In this document: positions 62,561 through 64,000 of the stretch, in pieces | How positions within the stretch are numbered: position 1 is the stretch's first letter | Layout of the letters: every line of letters starts with the position of its first letter | From: Chryseobacterium sp. ISL-6 | GTDB lineage: Bacteria > Bacteroidota > Bacteroidia > Flavobacteriales > Weeksellaceae | Reading direction: 5' to 3' | DNA length: 64,000 nt | NCBI RefSeq assembly: GCF_018613715.1 | Contig: NZ_JAGGPT010000001.1 | Coordinates: 299,919-363,918 of the forward strand | The notes under the pieces: generated by a model | What the model saw: only the letters and a program-made list of their open reading frames with translations | What the model was told of the DNA's origin: nothing | Databases searched by the model: none | Made by a program: the position numbers and the translations under genes

Positions 62561-63529
62561 ATGGAAAATAGATGGATATTTAAAACAGACCTTCATGGAC
62601 AAGATGATACAGATCCTATTTTGGAAGCTTTGAGAAATGTTTTGACTGACTGTAATATTGATTTCATTAAACAGAATTCTGAGGTATTGCTTCAGGTTGA
62701 TGGATGCTCAGTGGACACTGAACTTATTATTTCAGAGGCTGGAAAATTAGGTTTCAACTGTGGACAAATAATAGATAAAATAAATATTGGTGGGATTAAT
62801 TCAGCAGAAGATATGAAAGTATTTTGGGACGACAGTTTTATTAAACATAAGACCATGTGGGGTTTTGAACCTTCACATTCTGCAGTACTGACTAAAGAAC
62901 TGTTTATGGAACAGGATGTGAATAATATTCTTATTCCAGGGATAGGATATGGTAGGAATGCTCAGATCTTTATAGAAAATAAAATTAAGGTAACAGGAAT
63001 AGAAATCTCTAAAACTGCCATTAAACTGGCTGAAGAGCAGTTTAAAAATAAAATGAAAATTTTTCAGGGATCGGTCACAGAGATGCCCTTTGACCTCCAT
63101 TTGTATGATGGAATTTTCTGCTATGCACTTCTTCATCTATTAAATGGTGATCAAAGAAAGAAAATGATCAGTGATTGTTTTAATCAATTACAAAATGAAG
63201 GCTGGATGGTCTTTTCGGTAATTTCTAAAAATTCTCCAAACTATGGAAAAGGAAAAGGGATCGGAAAGGATACTTTTGAAATTGGAAAAGGAGGACAGCT
63301 TTTTTTCTATGACATGGAGGCTGTACAGAAGGAATTTAAAGAATATGGGCTGTTGGATTATTTTGAAATTGATGAGCAGACAGATGCCGTGACAAAATTA
63401 TCAGCATTCAAATTTATAATGATCATTTGCAGAAAAGAAAATAAAAATGAATCAGTTAAAAATGAAAGTGATTGTAAGTCAAATAGTATTTCTGTTGTTT
63501 TTAATAAAATGCTGTCTTACAATTACTAG
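62561..63529 (+). CDS. SAM-dependent methyltransferase with HMA-like N-domain
   Basis: 322 residues in two parts. Residues 1-75 look like a ferredoxin-fold, heavy-metal-associated-type domain lacking the CxxC metal motif. Residues 85-290 are a class I methyltransferase: WDDSFIKHKTMWGFEPS, motif I NILIPGIGYGRNAQIF (123-136), acidic Glu148 in TGIEIS and YALLHLLNGDQRKK, of the TPMT/TehB-like kind. A polar tail follows. It is co-transcribed with the efflux pump. The substrate is unknown; a toxic small molecule exported by the pump is the inference. Confidence 0.85.
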   Translation: MENRWIFKTDLHGQDDTDPILEALRNVLTDCNIDFIKQNSEVLLQVDGCSVDTELIISEAGKLGFNCGQIIDKINIGGINSAEDMKVFWDDSFIKHKTMWGFEPSHSAVLTKELFMEQDVNNILIPGIGYGRNAQIFIENKIKVTGIEISKTAIKLAEEQFKNKMKIFQGSVTEMPFDLHLYDGIFCYALLHLLNGDQRKKMISDCFNQLQNEGWMVFSVISKNSPNYGKGKGIGKDTFEIGKGGQLFFYDMEAVQKEFKEYGLLDYFEIDEQTDAVTKLSAFKFIMIICRKENKNESVKNESDCKSNSISVVFNKMLSYNY

Positions 63530-63605
63530 ATGTCACTGGCTATATTCTTTTATTAAAAATAAAAATGAGGTTTAACAAAATCATTTATCAAAACTGTTTA
63601 CGTTG

Positions 63606-63613
63606 TATATTTG
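63606..63613 (+). promoter_or_regulatory. Putative -7 box of the Crp/Fnr gene
   Basis: TATATTTG, an exact TAnnTTTG match, 20 bases before the ATG at 63634. No clear -33 element. Confidence 0.5.
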
Positions 63614-63633
63614 TAAGAGTATAACAGAACATA

Positions 63634-64000
63634 ATGACCGATCCTAAAGAGATATTACAGCTGCATTTATCACAATTTGTCTCTCTGAACGAAGAGCAGT
63701 TGGAATATGTGTTTTCCCATTTTACTATGATTACTTTAAAAAAAGGTCAAATGTTATTATCTGAAGGTACTGTCATAGATCAGGAATATTTTGTACTGGA
63801 TGGCTGTCTGAAAGCTTTTTATGTAAATGATAGTATGAAAATGTTTATCCTTCAGTTTGCCATGCCTAATTGGTGGGTTTCGGATTATAATGCACTCTAT
63901 AGTCATCAGAAGGCAACGGTAAATATTGATTGTATTACCAATGCAACGGTATTGGCCATATCCAATGCAAACAGGGAGAAAATATGTGGTGAGATTCATG
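63634..64000 (+). CDS. Crp/Fnr-family regulator, N-terminal part
   Basis: 122 codons open to the right edge. The frame starts MTDPKEILQLHLSQFVSLNE and contains a cyclic-nucleotide-binding-type jelly roll (LKKGQMLLSEGTVIDQEYFV, LDGCLKAFYV, MPNWWVSDYNALY). These match the cAMP-independent Crp/Fnr-like regulators common in Bacteroidota. The HTH lies beyond the window. Confidence 0.85.
   Translation, partial: MTDPKEILQLHLSQFVSLNEEQLEYVFSHFTMITLKKGQMLLSEGTVIDQEYFVLDGCLKAFYVNDSMKMFILQFAMPNWWVSDYNALYSHQKATVNIDCITNATVLAISNANREKICGEIH

Overview
The window looks like chromosome of a Flavobacteriia member of the Bacteroidota, most likely Chryseobacterium or a close relative. The evidence is low G+C, a SusC/SusD pair, LytTR/LytS regulation, DUF3347, DUF2490 and DUF3078 proteins, an S24-type repressor beside a short dnaE, promoters matching TAnnTTTG, and no Shine-Dalgarno sequences before genes. 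The genus is inferred. No rRNA, tRNA, CRISPR array, insertion sequence or phage gene was seen.

Layout. 1-1.8 kb: the start of exonuclease III, then a haem-binding protein, a DUF3347 lipoprotein and a Cys-rich secreted protein. 2-9 kb: a lipoprotein, a susCD pair and a LytTR/LytS two-component system. 9.1-12.2 kb: an arsenic operon (arsR, DUF6428, arsenate reductase-like phosphatase, acr3, DoxX-like) with two matching operators. 12.3-16.9 kb: a Tet(X)-type flavin monooxygenase with its AraC regulator, and an MFS efflux gene broken by an in-frame TAG beside another AraC gene. 17-24.9 kb: a cupin and an orphan SdhC-like cytochrome b; a DeoR-MFS operon divergent from a VOC gene across a perfect 42-bp palindrome that contains two back-to-back promoters; a serine hydrolase; a PAP2 phosphatase; a DUF2490 protein.

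24.9-32.1 kb is a DNA-damage block: a short DnaE polymerase, a Y-family polymerase with a clamp-binding motif, a divergent XRE/S24 autocleaving-type repressor with an operator between them, three small proteins, an AlkB dioxygenase that also carries a clamp-binding motif, and a NUDIX hydrolase. 32.1-40.4 kb: aconitase, an aldo/keto reductase and a stress group (PF04120-like membrane protein, CinA-like, large catalase, YciE/F ferritin-like protein with a histone-like tail).

40.4-50.9 kb: three aldo/keto reductases (counting the one at 35 kb) and AraC/HxlR regulators, an azoreductase, a 602-residue uncharacterised protein, an SRPBCC protein and an AraC-MFS pair. 51-57.4 kb: a MocR regulator followed by what looks like its orphaned target promoter, an MVL-type mannan-binding lectin, a candidate ~60-nt RNA, two alpha/beta hydrolases, an AhpD-like protein and a LysR regulator. 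57.5-64 kb: a thiolase, a 14-TM efflux pump under twin TetR-like operators, an HxlR-controlled efflux pump plus methyltransferase operon, and the start of a Crp/Fnr regulator.

The main theme is a dense series of local regulator-plus-detoxification modules (arsenic, tetracycline-like drugs, quinones/carbonyls, efflux) around an inducible mutagenic-repair block.
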